A DNA stretch of 64,000 nucleotides from Haematobia irritans (taxonomy: Eukaryota; Arthropoda; Insecta; Diptera; Muscidae), in the NCBI RefSeq assembly GCF_050003625.1, contig NC_134397.1, forward strand, positions 148,489,526 through 148,553,525, in the 5' to 3' direction. Made by a program: the position numbers and the translations under genes. The notes below the pieces were generated by a model. It saw only the letters and a list, made by a program, of their open reading frames with translations. It was not told the DNA's origin and did no database searches. Below are positions 48,501 through 60,300 of this stretch, piece after piece. Position 1 is the first letter of the stretch, and every line of letters starts with the position of its first letter.

Positions 48501-50215
48501 ACGCTTAGTTAAGGAGATATGGGCAAAAGAAGTTTTTCATATAAAAATTTCAATTTTTTAGGTTTTGGGTGGATTTTTCAATTTTTTGGGGGTGGTCACG
48601 AATTAAAGTCCTTTTCGCTCTAGGACGCATATTTAAGGAGATATGGGCAAAAGAAGTTTTTCATATAAAAATTTCAATTTTTTTAGGTTTTGGGTGGATT
48701 TTTCAATTTTTTGGGGGTGGTCACGAATTAAAGTCCTTTTCGCTCTAGGACGCTTAGTTTAGGAGATATGGGCAAAAGAAGTTTTTCATATAAAATTTTT
48801 ATTTTTTTTAGGTTTTGGGTGGATTTTTCAATTTTTTAGGGGTGGTCACGAATTAAAGTCCTTTTCGCTCTAGGACGCATATTTAAGGAGATATGGGCAA
48901 AAGAAGTTTTTCATATAAAAATTTCAATTTTTTTAGGTTTTGGGTGGATTTTTCAATTTTTTGGGGGTGGTCACGAATTAAAGTCCTTTTCGCTCTAGGA
49001 CGCATATTTAAGGAGATATGGGCAAAAGAAGTTTTTCATATAAAAATTTCATTTTTTTTAGGTTTTGGGTGGAGTTTTCAATTTTTTGGAGGTGGTCACG
49101 AATTAAAGTCCTTTTCGCTCTAGGACGCATATTTAAGGAGATATGGGCAAAAGAAGTTTTTCATATAAAAATTTCAATTTTTTTAGGTTTTGGGTGGATT
49201 TTTCAATTTTTTGGGGGTGGTCACGAATTAAAGTCCTTTTCGCTCTAGGACGCTTAGTTTAAGAGATATGGGCAAAAGAAGTTTTTCATATAAAAATTTC
49301 AATTTTTTTAGGTTTTGGGTGGATTTTTCAATTTTTTTGGGGTGGTCACGAATTAAAGTCCTTTTCGCTCTAGGACACATATTTAAGGAGATATGGTCAA
49401 AAGAAGTTTTTCATATAAAAATTTCAATTTTTTTAGGTTTTGGGAGAATTTTTCAATTTTTTGGGGGTGGTCACGAATTAAAGTCCTTTTCGCTCCAGGA
49501 CGCTTAGTTTAGGTTTTTTTAGGTTTTGGGTGGATTTTTCAATTTTTTGGGGGTGGTCACGAATTAAAGTCATTTTCGCTCTAGGACGCATATTTAAGGA
49601 GATATGGGCAAAAGAAGTTTTTCATATAAACATTTAAATTTTTTTAGGTTTTGGGTGGATTTTTCAATTTTTTGGGGGTGGTCACGAATTAAAGTCCTTT
49701 TCGCTCTAGGACGCATATTTAAGGAAATATGGGCAAAAGAAGTTTTTCATATACAAATTTAAATTTTTTTAGGTTTTGGGTGGGTTTTTCAATTTTTTGG
49801 GGGTGGTCACGAATTAAAGTCCTTTTCGCTCTAGGACGCATATTTAAGGAGATATGGGCAAAAGAAGTTTTTCATATACAAATTTAAATTTTTTAGGTTT
49901 TGGGTGGATTTTTCAATTTTTTGGGGGTGGTCACGAATTAAAGTCCTTTTCGCTCTAGGACGCATATTTAAGGAGATATGGGCAAAAGAAGTTTTTCATA
50001 TACAAATTTCAATTTTTTAGGTTTTGGGTGGATTTTTCAATTTTTTGGGGGTGGTCACGAATTAAAGTCCTTTTCGCTCTAGGACGCATATTTAAGGAGA
50101 TATGGGCAAAAGAAGTTTTTCATATAACAATTTCAATTTTTTTAGGTTTTGGGTGGATTTTTCAATTTTTTGGGGGTGGTCACGAATTAAAGTCCTTTTC
50201 GCTCTAGGACGCATA
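45560..50215 (+). repeat. 4,667 bp higher-order repeat, unit 1
   Basis: About 37 full monomers plus shortened ones. Markers run from the CATATACAAATTTAAATT/GGTTTTGGTGG short unit (45586 and 50253) through GGAGGTATGGGC (46057 region), GGGGTAGGTCACG, GGGTGGAGTTTTC, GGTCAAAAGAGG, the 39 bp-deleted junction at 46665, and the ATAACACTTTC monomer. Inside the unit the marker block at 46.06 kb reappears at 48.89 kb (+2,836 bp), then at the start of the next unit (+1,831 bp), so the unit is itself compound. Confidence 0.88.
46665..46717 (+). repeat. 39 bp-deleted junction monomer, first of six
   Basis: CGCTTAGTTTAGG of a type B monomer is fused to TTTTTTTAGGTTTTGGG of the next unit, so anchor spacing is 86 bp rather than 125. 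The shared TTTAGG at both ends suggests the deletion used that microhomology. The same scar stands at 49501, 51332, 54168, 56376 and 58816 (the last with two base changes), always preceded by CGCTCCAGG, so it is one event copied six times. Confidence 0.9.
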
Positions 50216-53200
50216 TTTAAGGAGATATGGGCAAAAGAAGTTTTTCATATACAAATTTAAATTTTTTAGGTTTTGGTGGATTTTTAAATTTTTTGGGGGT
50301 GGTCACGAATTAAAGTCCTTTTCGCTCTAGGACGCATATTTAAGGAGATATGGGCAAAAGAAGTTTTTCATATAAAAATTTCAATTTTTTAGGTTTTGGG
50401 TGGATTTTTCAATTTTTTGGGGGTGGTCACGAATTAAAGTCCTTTTCGCTCTAGGACGCATATTTAAGGAGATATGGGCAAAAGAAGTTTTTCATATAAA
50501 AATTTCAATTTTTTTAGGTTTTGGGTGGATTTTTCAATTTTTTGGGGGTGGTCACGAATTAAAGTCGTTTTCGCTCTAGGACGCTTAGTTTAGGAGATAT
50601 GGGCAAAAGAAGTTTTTCATATAAAAATTTTATTTTTTTTAGGTTTTGGGTGGATTTTTCAATTTTTTAGGGGTGGTCACGAATTAAAGTCCTTTTCGCT
50701 CTAGGACGCATATTTAAGGAGGTATGGGCAAAAGAAGTTTTTCATATAGAAATTTCAATTTTTTTAGGTTTTGGGTGGATTTTTCAATTTTTTGGGGTAG
50801 GTCACGAATTAAAGTCCTTTTCGCTCTAGGACGCATATTTAAGGAGATATGGGCAAAAGAAGTTTTTCATATAAAAATTTCATTTTTTTTAGGTTTTGGG
50901 TGGAGTTTTCAATTTTTTGGAGGTGGTCACGAATTAAAGTCCTTTTCGCTCTAGGACGCATATTTAAGGAGATATGGGCAAAAGAAGTTTTTCATATAAA
51001 AATTTCAATTTTTTTAGGTTTTGGGTGGATTTTTCAATTTTTTGGGGGTGGTCACGAATTAAAGTCCTTTTCGCTCTAGGACGCTTAGTTTAAGAGATAT
51101 GGGCAAAAGAAGTTTTTCATATAAAAATTTCAATTTTTTTAGGTTTTGGGTGGATTTTTCAATTTTTTTGGGGTGGTCACGAATTAAAGTCCTTTTCGCT
51201 CTAGGACACATATTTAAGGAGATATGGTCAAAAGAGGTTTTTCATATAAAAATTTCAATTTTTTTAGGTTTTGGGAGAATTTTTCAATTTTTTGGGGGTG
51301 GTCACGAATTAAAGTCCTTTTCGCTCCAGGACGCTTAGTTTAGGTTTTTTTAGGTTTTGGGTGGATTTTTCAATTTTTTGGGGGTGGTCACGAATTAAAG
51401 TCCTTTTCGCTCTAGGACGCATATTTAAGGAGATATGGGCAAAAGAAGTTTTTCATATAAACATTTAAATTTTTTTAGGTTTTGGGTGGATTTTTCAATT
51501 TTTTGGGGGTGGTCACGAATTAAAGTCCTTTTCGCTCTAGGACGCATATTTAAGGAGATATGGGCAAAAGAAGTTTTTCATATAAACATTTAAATTTTTT
51601 TAGGTTTTGGGTGGATTTTTCAATTTTTGTGGGGGTGGTCACGAATTAAAGTCCTTTTCGCTCTAGGACGCATATTTATGGAGATATGGGCAAAAGAAGT
51701 TTTTCATATAAAAATTTCAATTTTTTTAAGTTTTGGGTGGATTTTTCAATTTTTTGGGGGTGGTCACGAATTAAAGTCCTTTTCGCTCTAGGACGCATAT
51801 TTAAGGAGATATGGACAAAAGAAGTTTTTCATATACAAATTTCAATTTTTTTAGGTTTTGGGTGGATATTTTCAATTTTTTGGGGGTGGTCACGAATTAA
51901 AGTCCTTTTCGCTCTAGGACACTTAGTTTAGGAGATATGGGCAAAAGAAGTTTTTCATATAAAAATTTCATTTTTTTTAGGTTTTGGGTGAATTTTTCAA
52001 TTTTTTGGGGGTGGTCACGAATTAAAGTCCTTTTCGCTCTAGGACGCATATTTAAGGAGATATGGGCAAAAGAAGTTTTTCATATAAAAATTTCAATTTT
52101 TTTAGGTTTTGGGTGGATTTTTCAATTTTTGTGGGGGTGGTCACGAATTAAAGTCCTTTTCGCTCTAGGACGCATATTTATGGAGATATGGGCAAAAGAA
52201 GTTTTTCATATAAAAATTTCAATTTTTTTAGGTTTTGGGTGGATTTTTAAATTTTTTTCGGGGTGGTCACGAATTAAAATCCTTTTCGCTCTAGGACGCA
52301 TATTTAAGGAGATATGGGCAAAAGAAGTTTTTCATATAAAAATTTCAATTTTTTTAGGTTTTGGGTGGATTTTTCAATTTTTTGGGGGTGGTCACGAATT
52401 AAAGTCCTTTTCGCTCTAGGACGCTTAGTTTAGGAGATATGGGCAAAAGAAGTTTTTCATATAAAAATTTCAATTTTTTTAGGTTTTGGGTGGATTTTTC
52501 AATTTTTTGGGGGTGGTCACGAATTAAAGTCCTTTTCGCTCTAGGACGCTTAGTTTAAGAGATATGGGCAAAAGAAGTTTTTCATATAAAAATTTCAATT
52601 TTTTAGGTTTTGGGTGGATTTTTCAATTTTTTGGGGGTGGTCACGAATTAAAGTCCATTTCGCTCTAGGACGCATATTTAAGGAGATATGGGCAAAATAA
52701 GTTTTTCATATAAAAATTTCAATTTTTTTAGGTTTTGGGTGGATTTTTCAATTTTTTGGGGGTGGTCACGAATTAAAGTCCTTTTCGTTCTAGGACGCAT
52801 ATTTAAGGAGATATGGGCAAAAGAAGTTTTTCATATAAAAATTTCAATTTTTTTAGGTTTTGGGTGGATTTTTCAATTTTTTGGGGGTGGTCACGAATTA
52901 AAGTCCTTTTCGCTCTAGGACGCATATTTAAGGAGATATGGGCAAAAGAAGTTTTTCATATACAAATTTAAATTTTTTAGGTTTTGGTGGATTTTTCAAT
53001 TTTTTGGGGGTGGTCACGAATTAAAGTCCTTTTCGCTCTAGGACGCATATTTAAGGAGATATGGGCAAAAGAAGTTTTTCATATAACACTTTCAATTTTT
53101 TTAGGTTTTGGGTGGATTTTTCAATTTTTTGAGGGTGGTCACGAATTAAAGTCCTTTTCGCTCTAGGACGCTTAGTTAAGGAGATATGGGCAAAAGAAGT

Positions 53201-54878
53201 TTTTCATATAAAAATTTCAATTTTTTAGGTTTTGGGTGGATTTTTCAATTTTTTGGGGGTGGTCACGAATTAAAGTCCTTTTCGCTCTAGGACGCATATT
53301 TAAGGAGATATGGGCAAAAGAAGTTTTTCATATAAAAATTTCAATTTTTTTAGGTTTTGGGTGGATTTTTCAATTTTTTGGGGGTGGTCACGAATTAAAG
53401 TCCTTTTCGCTCTAGGACGCTTAGTTTAGGAGATATGGGCAAAAGAAGTTTTTCATATAAAATTTTTATTTTTTTTAGGTTTTGGGTGGATTTTTCAATT
53501 TTTTAGGGGTGGTCACGAATTAAAGTCCTTTTCGCTCTAGGACGCATATTTAAGGAGATATGGGCAAAAGAAGTTTTTCATATAAAAATTTCAATTTTTT
53601 TAGGTTTTGGGTGGATTTTTCAATTTTTTGGGGGTGGTCACGAATTAAAGTCCTTTTCGCTCTAGGACGCATATTTAAGGAGATATGGGCAAAAGAAGTT
53701 TTTCATATAAAAATTTCATTTTTTTTAGGTTTTGGGTGGAGTTTTCAATTTTTTGGAGGTGGTCACGAATTAAAGTCCTTTTCGCTCTAGGACGCATATT
53801 TAAGGAGATATGGGCAAAAGAAGTTTTTCATATAAAAATTTCAATTTTTTTAGGTTTTGGGTGGATTTTTCAATTTTTTGGGGGTGGTCACGAATTAAAG
53901 TCCTTTTCGCTCTAGGACGCTTAGTTTAAGAGATATGGGCAAAAGAAGTTTTTCATATAAAAATTTCAATTTTTTTAGGTTTTGGGTGGATTTTTCAATT
54001 TTTTTGGGGTGGTCACGAATTAAAGTCCTTTTCGCTCTAGGACACATATTTAAGGAGATATGGTCAAAAGAAGTTTTTCATATAAAAATTTCAATTTTTT
54101 TAGGTTTTGGGAGAATTTTTCAATTTTTTGGGGGTGGTCACGAATTAAAGTCCTTTTCGCTCCAGGACGCTTAGTTTAGGTTTTTTTAGGTTTTGGGTGG
54201 ATTTTTCAATTTTTTGGGGGTGGTCACGAATTAAAGTCATTTTCGCTCTAGGACGCATATTTAAGGAGATATGGGCAAAAGAAGTTTTTCATATAAACAT
54301 TTAAATTTTTTTAGGTTTTGGGTGGATTTTTCAATTTTTTGGGGGTGGTCACGAATTAAAGTCCTTTTCGCTCTAGGACGCATATTTAAGGAAATATGGG
54401 CAAAAGAAGTTTTTCATATACAAATTTAAATTTTTTTAGGTTTTGGGTGGGTTTTTCAATTTTTTGGGGGTGGTCACGAATTAAAGTCCTTTTCGCTCTA
54501 GGACGCATATTTAAGGAGATATGGGCAAAAGAAGTTTTTCATATACAAATTTAAATTTTTTAGGTTTTGGGTGGATTTTTCAATTTTTTGGGGGTGGTCA
54601 CGAATTAAAGTCCTTTTCGCTCTAGGACGCATATTTAAGGAGATATGGGCAAAAGAAGTTTTTCATATACAAATTTCAATTTTTTAGGTTTTGGGTGGAT
54701 TTTTCAATTTTTTGGGGGTGGTCACGAATTAAAGTCCTTTTCGCTCTAGGACGCATATTTAAGGAGATATGGGCAAAAGAAGTTTTTCATATAACAATTT
54801 CAATTTTTTTAGGTTTTGGGTGGATTTTTCAATTTTTTGGGGGTGGTCACGAATTAAAGTCCTTTTCGCTCTAGGACG
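50216..54878 (+). repeat. 4,667 bp higher-order repeat, unit 2
   Basis: Tandem copy of 45560-50215 with all markers at +4,667 bp, including unit-specific ones: GGTCAAAAGAGG in the first sub-block and GGTCAAAAGAAG in the second. I saw no differences in the stretches I compared. Correspondence ends near 54878, where GACGCTTAGTTAAGG replaces GACGCATATTTAAGG. Confidence 0.88.
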
Positions 54879-57090
54879 CTTAGTTAAGGAGATATGGGCA
54901 AAAGAAGTTTTTCATATAAAAATTTCAATTTTTTTAGGTTTTGGGTGGATTTTTCAATTTTTTGGGGGTGGTCACGAATTAAAGTCCTTTTCGCTCTAGG
55001 ACGCTTAGTTTAGGAGATATGGGCAAAAGAAGTTTTTCATATAAAATTTTTATTTTTTTTAGGTTTTGGGTGGATTTTTCAATTTTTTAGGGGTGGTCAC
55101 GAATTAAAGTCCTTTTCGCTCTAGGACGCATATTTAAGGAGATATGGGCAAAAGAAGTTTTTCATATAAAAATTTCAATTTTTTTAGGTTTTGGGTGGAT
55201 TTTTCAATTTTTTGGGGGTGGTCACGAATTAAAGTCCTTTTCGCTCTAGGACGCATATTTAAGGAGATATGGGCAAAAGAAGTTTTTCATATAACACTTT
55301 CAATTTTTTTAGGTTTTGGGTGGATTTTTCAATTTTTTGAGGGTGGTCACGAATTAAAGTCCTTTTCGCTCTAGGACGCTTAGTTAAGGAGATATGGGCA
55401 AAAGAAGTTTTTCATATAAAAATTTCAATTTTTTAGGTTTTGGGTGGATTTTTCAATTTTTTGGGGGTGGTCACGAATTAAAGTCCTTTTCGCTCTAGGA
55501 CGCATATTTAAGGAGATATGGGCAAAAGAAGTTTTTCATATAAAAATTTCAATTTTTTTAGGTTTTGGGTGGATTTTTCAATTTTTTGGGGGTGGTCACG
55601 AATTAAAGTCCTTTTCGCTCTAGGAGGCTTAGTTTAGGAGATATGGGCAAAAGAAGTTTTTCATATAAAATTTTTATTTTTTTTAGGTTTTGGGTGGATT
55701 TTTCAATTTTTTAGGGGTGGTCACGAATTAAAGTCCTTTTCGCTCTAGGACGCATATTTAAGGAGATATGGGCAAAAGAAGTTTTTCATATAAAAATTTC
55801 AATTTTTTTAGGTTTTGGGTGGATTTTTCAATTTTTTGGGGGTGGTCACGAATTAAAGTCCTTTTCGCTCTAGGACGCATATTTAAGGAGATATGGGCAA
55901 AAGAAGTTTTTCATATAAAAATTTCATTTTTTTTAGGTTTTGGGTGGAGTTTTCAATTTTTTGGAGGTGGTCACGAATTAAAGTCCTTTTCGCTCTAGGA
56001 CGCATATTTAAGGAGATATGGGCAAAAGAAGTTTTTCATATAAAAATTTCAATTTTTTTAGGTTTTGGGTGGATTTTTCAATTTTTTGGGGGTGGTCACG
56101 AATTAAAGTCCTTTTCGCTCTAGGACGCTTAGTTTAAGAGATATGGGCAAAAGAAGTTTTTCATATAAAAATTTCAATTTTTTTAGGTTTTGGGTGGATT
56201 TTTCAATTTTTTTGGGGTGGTCACGAATTAAAGTCCTTTTCGCTCTAGGACACATATTTAAGGAGATATGGTCAAAAGAAGTTTTTCATATAAAAATTTC
56301 AATTTTTTTAGGTTTTGGGAGAATTTTTCAATTTTTTGGGGGTGGTCACGAATTAAAGTCCTTTTCGCTCCAGGACGCTTAGTTTAGGTTTTTTTAGGTT
56401 TTGGGTGGATTTTTCAATTTTTTGGGGGTGGTCACGAATTAAAGTCATTTTCGCTCTAGGACGCATATTTAAGGAGATATGGGCAAAAGAAGTTTTTCAT
56501 ATAAACATTTAAATTTTTTTAGGTTTTGGGTGGATTTTTCAATTTTTTGGGGGTGGTCACGAATTAAAGTCCTTTTCGCTCTAGGACGCATATTTAAGGA
56601 AATATGGGCAAAAGAAGTTTTTCATATACAAATTTAAATTTTTTTAGGTTTTGGGTGGGTTTTTCAATTTTTTGGGGGTGGTCACGAATTAAAGTCCTTT
56701 TCGCTCTAGGACGCATATTTAAGGAGATATGGGCAAAAGAAGTTTTTCATATACAAATTTCAATTTTTTAGGTTTTGGGTGGATTTTTCAATTTTTTGGG
56801 GGTGGTCACGAATTAAAGTCCTTTTCGCTCTAGGACGCATATTTAAGGAGATATGGGCAAAAGAAGTTTTTCATATACAAATTTCAATTTTTTAGGTTTT
56901 GGGTGGATTTTTCAATTTTTTGGGGGTGGTCACGAATTAAAGTCCTTTTCGCTCTAGGACGCATATTTAAGGAGATATGGGCAAAAGAAGTTTTTCATAT
57001 AACAATTTCAATTTTTTTAGGTTTTGGGTGGATTTTTCAATTTTTTGGGGGTGGTCACGAATTAAAGTCCTTTTCGCTCTAGGACGCTTA
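54879..57090 (+). repeat. Shortened derivative of the higher-order repeat (2,208 bp offset)
   Basis: Repeats the second sub-block of the 4,667 bp unit: 53560 to 55768, 53935 to 56143 and 54769 to 56977, all +2,208 bp. It holds the GGGTGGAGTTTTC monomer at about 55937 and the junction scar at 56376. It carries a private GGAGGCTTAG variant at 55624. Confidence 0.82.
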
Positions 57091-60000
57091 GTTAAGGAGA
57101 TATGGGCAAAAGAAGTTTTTCATATAAAAATTTCAATTTTTTTAGGTTTTGGGTGGATTTTTCAATTTTTTGGGGGTGGTCACGAATTAAAGTCCTTTTC
57201 GCTCTAGGACGCATATTTAAGAAGATATGGGCAAAAGAAGTTTTTCATATAAAAATTTCAATTTTTTTAGGTTTTGGGTGGATTTTTCAATTTTTTGGGG
57301 GTGGTCACGAATTAAAGTCCTTTTCGCTCTAGGACGCTTAGTTTAGGAGATATGGGCAAAAGAAGTTTTTCATATAAAAATTTTATTTTTTTTAGGTTTT
57401 GGGTGGATTTTTCAATTTTTTAGGGGTGGTCACGAATTAAAGTCCTTTTCGCTCTAGGACGCATACTTAAGGAGATATGGGCAAAAGAAGTTTTTCATAT
57501 AAAAATTTAAATTTTTTTAGGTTTTGGGTGGATTTTTCAATTTTTTGGGGGTGGTCACGAATTAAAGTCCTTTTCGCTCTAGGACGCATATTTAAGGAGA
57601 TATGGGCAAAAGAAGTTTTTCATATAACACTTTCAATTTTTTTAGGTTTTGGGTGGATTTTTCAATTTTTTGGGGGTGGTCACGAATTAAAGTCCATTTC
57701 GCTCTAGGACGCATATTTAAGGAGATATGGGCAAAATAAGTTTTTCATATAAAAATTTCAATTTTTTTAGGTTTTGGGTGGATTTTTCAATTTTTTGGGG
57801 GTGGTCACGAATTAAAGTCCTTTTCGCTCTAGGACGCATATTTAAGGAGATATGGGCAAAAGAAGTTTTTCATATACAAATTTAAATTTTTTAGGTTTTG
57901 GTGGATTTTTCAATTTTTTGGGGGTGGTCACGAATTAAAGTCCTTTTCGCTCTAGGACGCATATTTAAGGAGATATGGGCAAAAGAAGTTTTTCATATAA
58001 CACTTTCAATTTTTTTAGGTTTTGGGTGGATTTTTCAATTTTTTGGGGGTGGTCACGAATTAAAGTCCTTTTCGCTCTAGGACGCTTAGTTAAGGAGATA
58101 TGGGCAAAAGAAGTTTTTCATATAAAAATTTCAATTTTTTAGGTTTTAAGTGGATTTTTCAATTTTTTGGGGGTGGTCACGAATTAAAGTCCTTTTCGCT
58201 CTAGGACGCATATTTAAGGAGATATGGGCAAAAGAAGTTTTTCATATAAAAAAATCATATAAAAGTTTTTCATATTTGGGGGTGGTCACGAATTAAAGTC
58301 CTTTTCGCTCTAGGACGCATATTTAAGGAGATATGGGCAAAAGAAGTTTTTCATATAAAAATTTCATTTTTTTTAGGTTTTGGGTGGAGTTTTCAATTTT
58401 TTGGAGGTGGTCACGAATTAAAGTCCTTTTCGCTCTAGGACGCATATTTAAGGAGATATGGGCAAAAGAAGTTTTTCATATAAAAATTTCAATTTTTTTA
58501 GGTTTTGGGTGGATTTTTCAATTTTTTGGGGGTGGTCACGAATTAAAGTCCTTTTCGCTCTAGGACGCTTAGTTTAAGAGATATGGGCAAAAGAAGTTTT
58601 TCATATAAAAATTTCAATTTTTTTAGGTTTTGGGTGGATTTTTCAATTTTTTTGGGGTGGTCACGAATTAAAGTCCTTTTCGCTCTAGGACACATATTTA
58701 AGGAGATATGGTCAAAAGAAGTTTTTCATATAAAAATTTCAATTTTTTTAGGTTTTGGGAGAATTTTTCAATTTTTTGGGGGTGGTCACGAATTAAAGTC
58801 CTTTTCGCTCCAGGACGCTTAGTTTAGATTTTTTTAGTTTTTGGGTGGATTTTTCAATTTTTTGGGGGTGGTCACGAATTAAAGTCCTTTTCGCTCTAGG
58901 ACGCATATTTAAGGAGATATGGGCAAAAGAAGTTTTTCATATAAAAATTTAAAGTTTTTTAGGTTTTGGGTGGATTTTTCAATTTTTTGGGGGTGGTCAC
59001 GAATTAAAGTCCTTTTCGCTCTAGGACGCATATTTAAGGAAATATGGGCAAAGGAAGTTTTTCATATACAAATTTCAATTTTTTTAGGTTTTGGGTGGGT
59101 TTTTCAATTTTTTGGGGGTGGTCACGAATTAAAGTCCTTTTCGCTCTAGGACGCATATTTAAGGAGATATGGGCAAAAGAAGTTTTTCATATACAAATTT
59201 AAATTTTTTAGGTTTTGGGTGGATTTTTCAATTTTTTGGGGGTGGTCACGAATTAAAGTCCTTTTCGCTCTAGGACGCATATTTAAGGAGATATGGGCAA
59301 AAGAAGTTTTTCATATACAAATTTCAATTTTTTTAGGTTTTGGGTGGATTTTTTAATTTTTTGGGGGTGGTCACGAATTAAAGTCCTTTTCGCTCTAGGA
59401 CGCATATTTAAGGAGATATGGGCAAAAGAAGTTTTTCATATAACAATTTCAATTTTTTTAGGTTTTGGGTGGATTTTTCAATTTTTTGGGGGTGGTCACG
59501 AATTAAAGTCCTTTTCGCTCTAGGACGCTTAGTTAAGGAGATATGGGCAAAAGAAGTTTTTCATATAAAAATTTCAATTTTTTTAGGTTTTGGGTGGATT
59601 TTTCAATTTTTTGGAGGTGGTCACGAATTAAAGTCCTTTTCGCTCTAGGACGCATATTTAAGAAGATATGGGCAAAAGAAGTTTTTCATATAAAAATTTC
59701 AATTTTTTTAGGTTTTGGGTGGATTTTTCAATTTTTTGGGGGTGGTCACGAATTAAAGTCCTTTTCGCTCTAGGACGCTTAGTTTAGGAGATATGGGCAA
59801 AAGAAGTTTTTCATATAAAAATTTTATTTTTTTTAGGTTTTGGGTGGATTTTTCAATTTTTTAGGGGTGGTCACGAATTAAAGTCCTTTTCGCTCTAGGA
59901 CGCATATTTAAGGAGATATGGGCAAAAGAAGTTTTTCATATAAAAATTTCAATTTTTTTAGGTTTTGGGTGGATTTTTCAATTTTTTGGGGGTGGTCACG

Positions 60001-60300
60001 AATTAAAGTCCTTTTCGCTCTAGGACACATATTTAAGGAGATATGGGCAAAAGAAGTTTTTCATATAACACTTTCAATTTTTTTAGGTTTTGGGTGGATT
60101 TTTCAATTTTTTGGGGGTGGTCACGAATTAAAGTCCTTTTCGCTCTAGGACGCTTAGTTTAGGAGATATGGGCAAAAGAAGTTTTTCATATAAAAATTTT
60201 ATTTTTTTTAGGTTTTGGGTGGATTTTTCAATTTTTTAGGGGTGGTCACGAATTAAAGTCCTTTTCGCTCTAGGACGCATATTTAAGGAGATATGGGCAA
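57091..60300 (+). repeat. Last derivative of the higher-order repeat (2,440 bp offset)
   Basis: Repeats the preceding block at +2,440-2,441 bp (55893 to 58333, 56143 to 58583, 56977 to 59418), with more substitutions than the earlier copies. The junction scar at 58816 has changed to TTTAGATTTTTTTAGTTTTT. It contains the scrambled monomer at 58240-58280. Higher-order order fades after about 60.3 kb. Confidence 0.78.
58240..58280 (+). repeat. Scrambled monomer with duplicated ATATAAAA segment
   Basis: CATATAAAAAAATCATATAA is followed by AAGTTTTTCATATTTGGGGG. Pieces of the GTTTTTCATATAAAA block are repeated and joined directly to the GGGGGTGGTC block, with the AGGTTTTGGG part missing. It looks like a small rearrangement by template switching. 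Confidence 0.75.
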
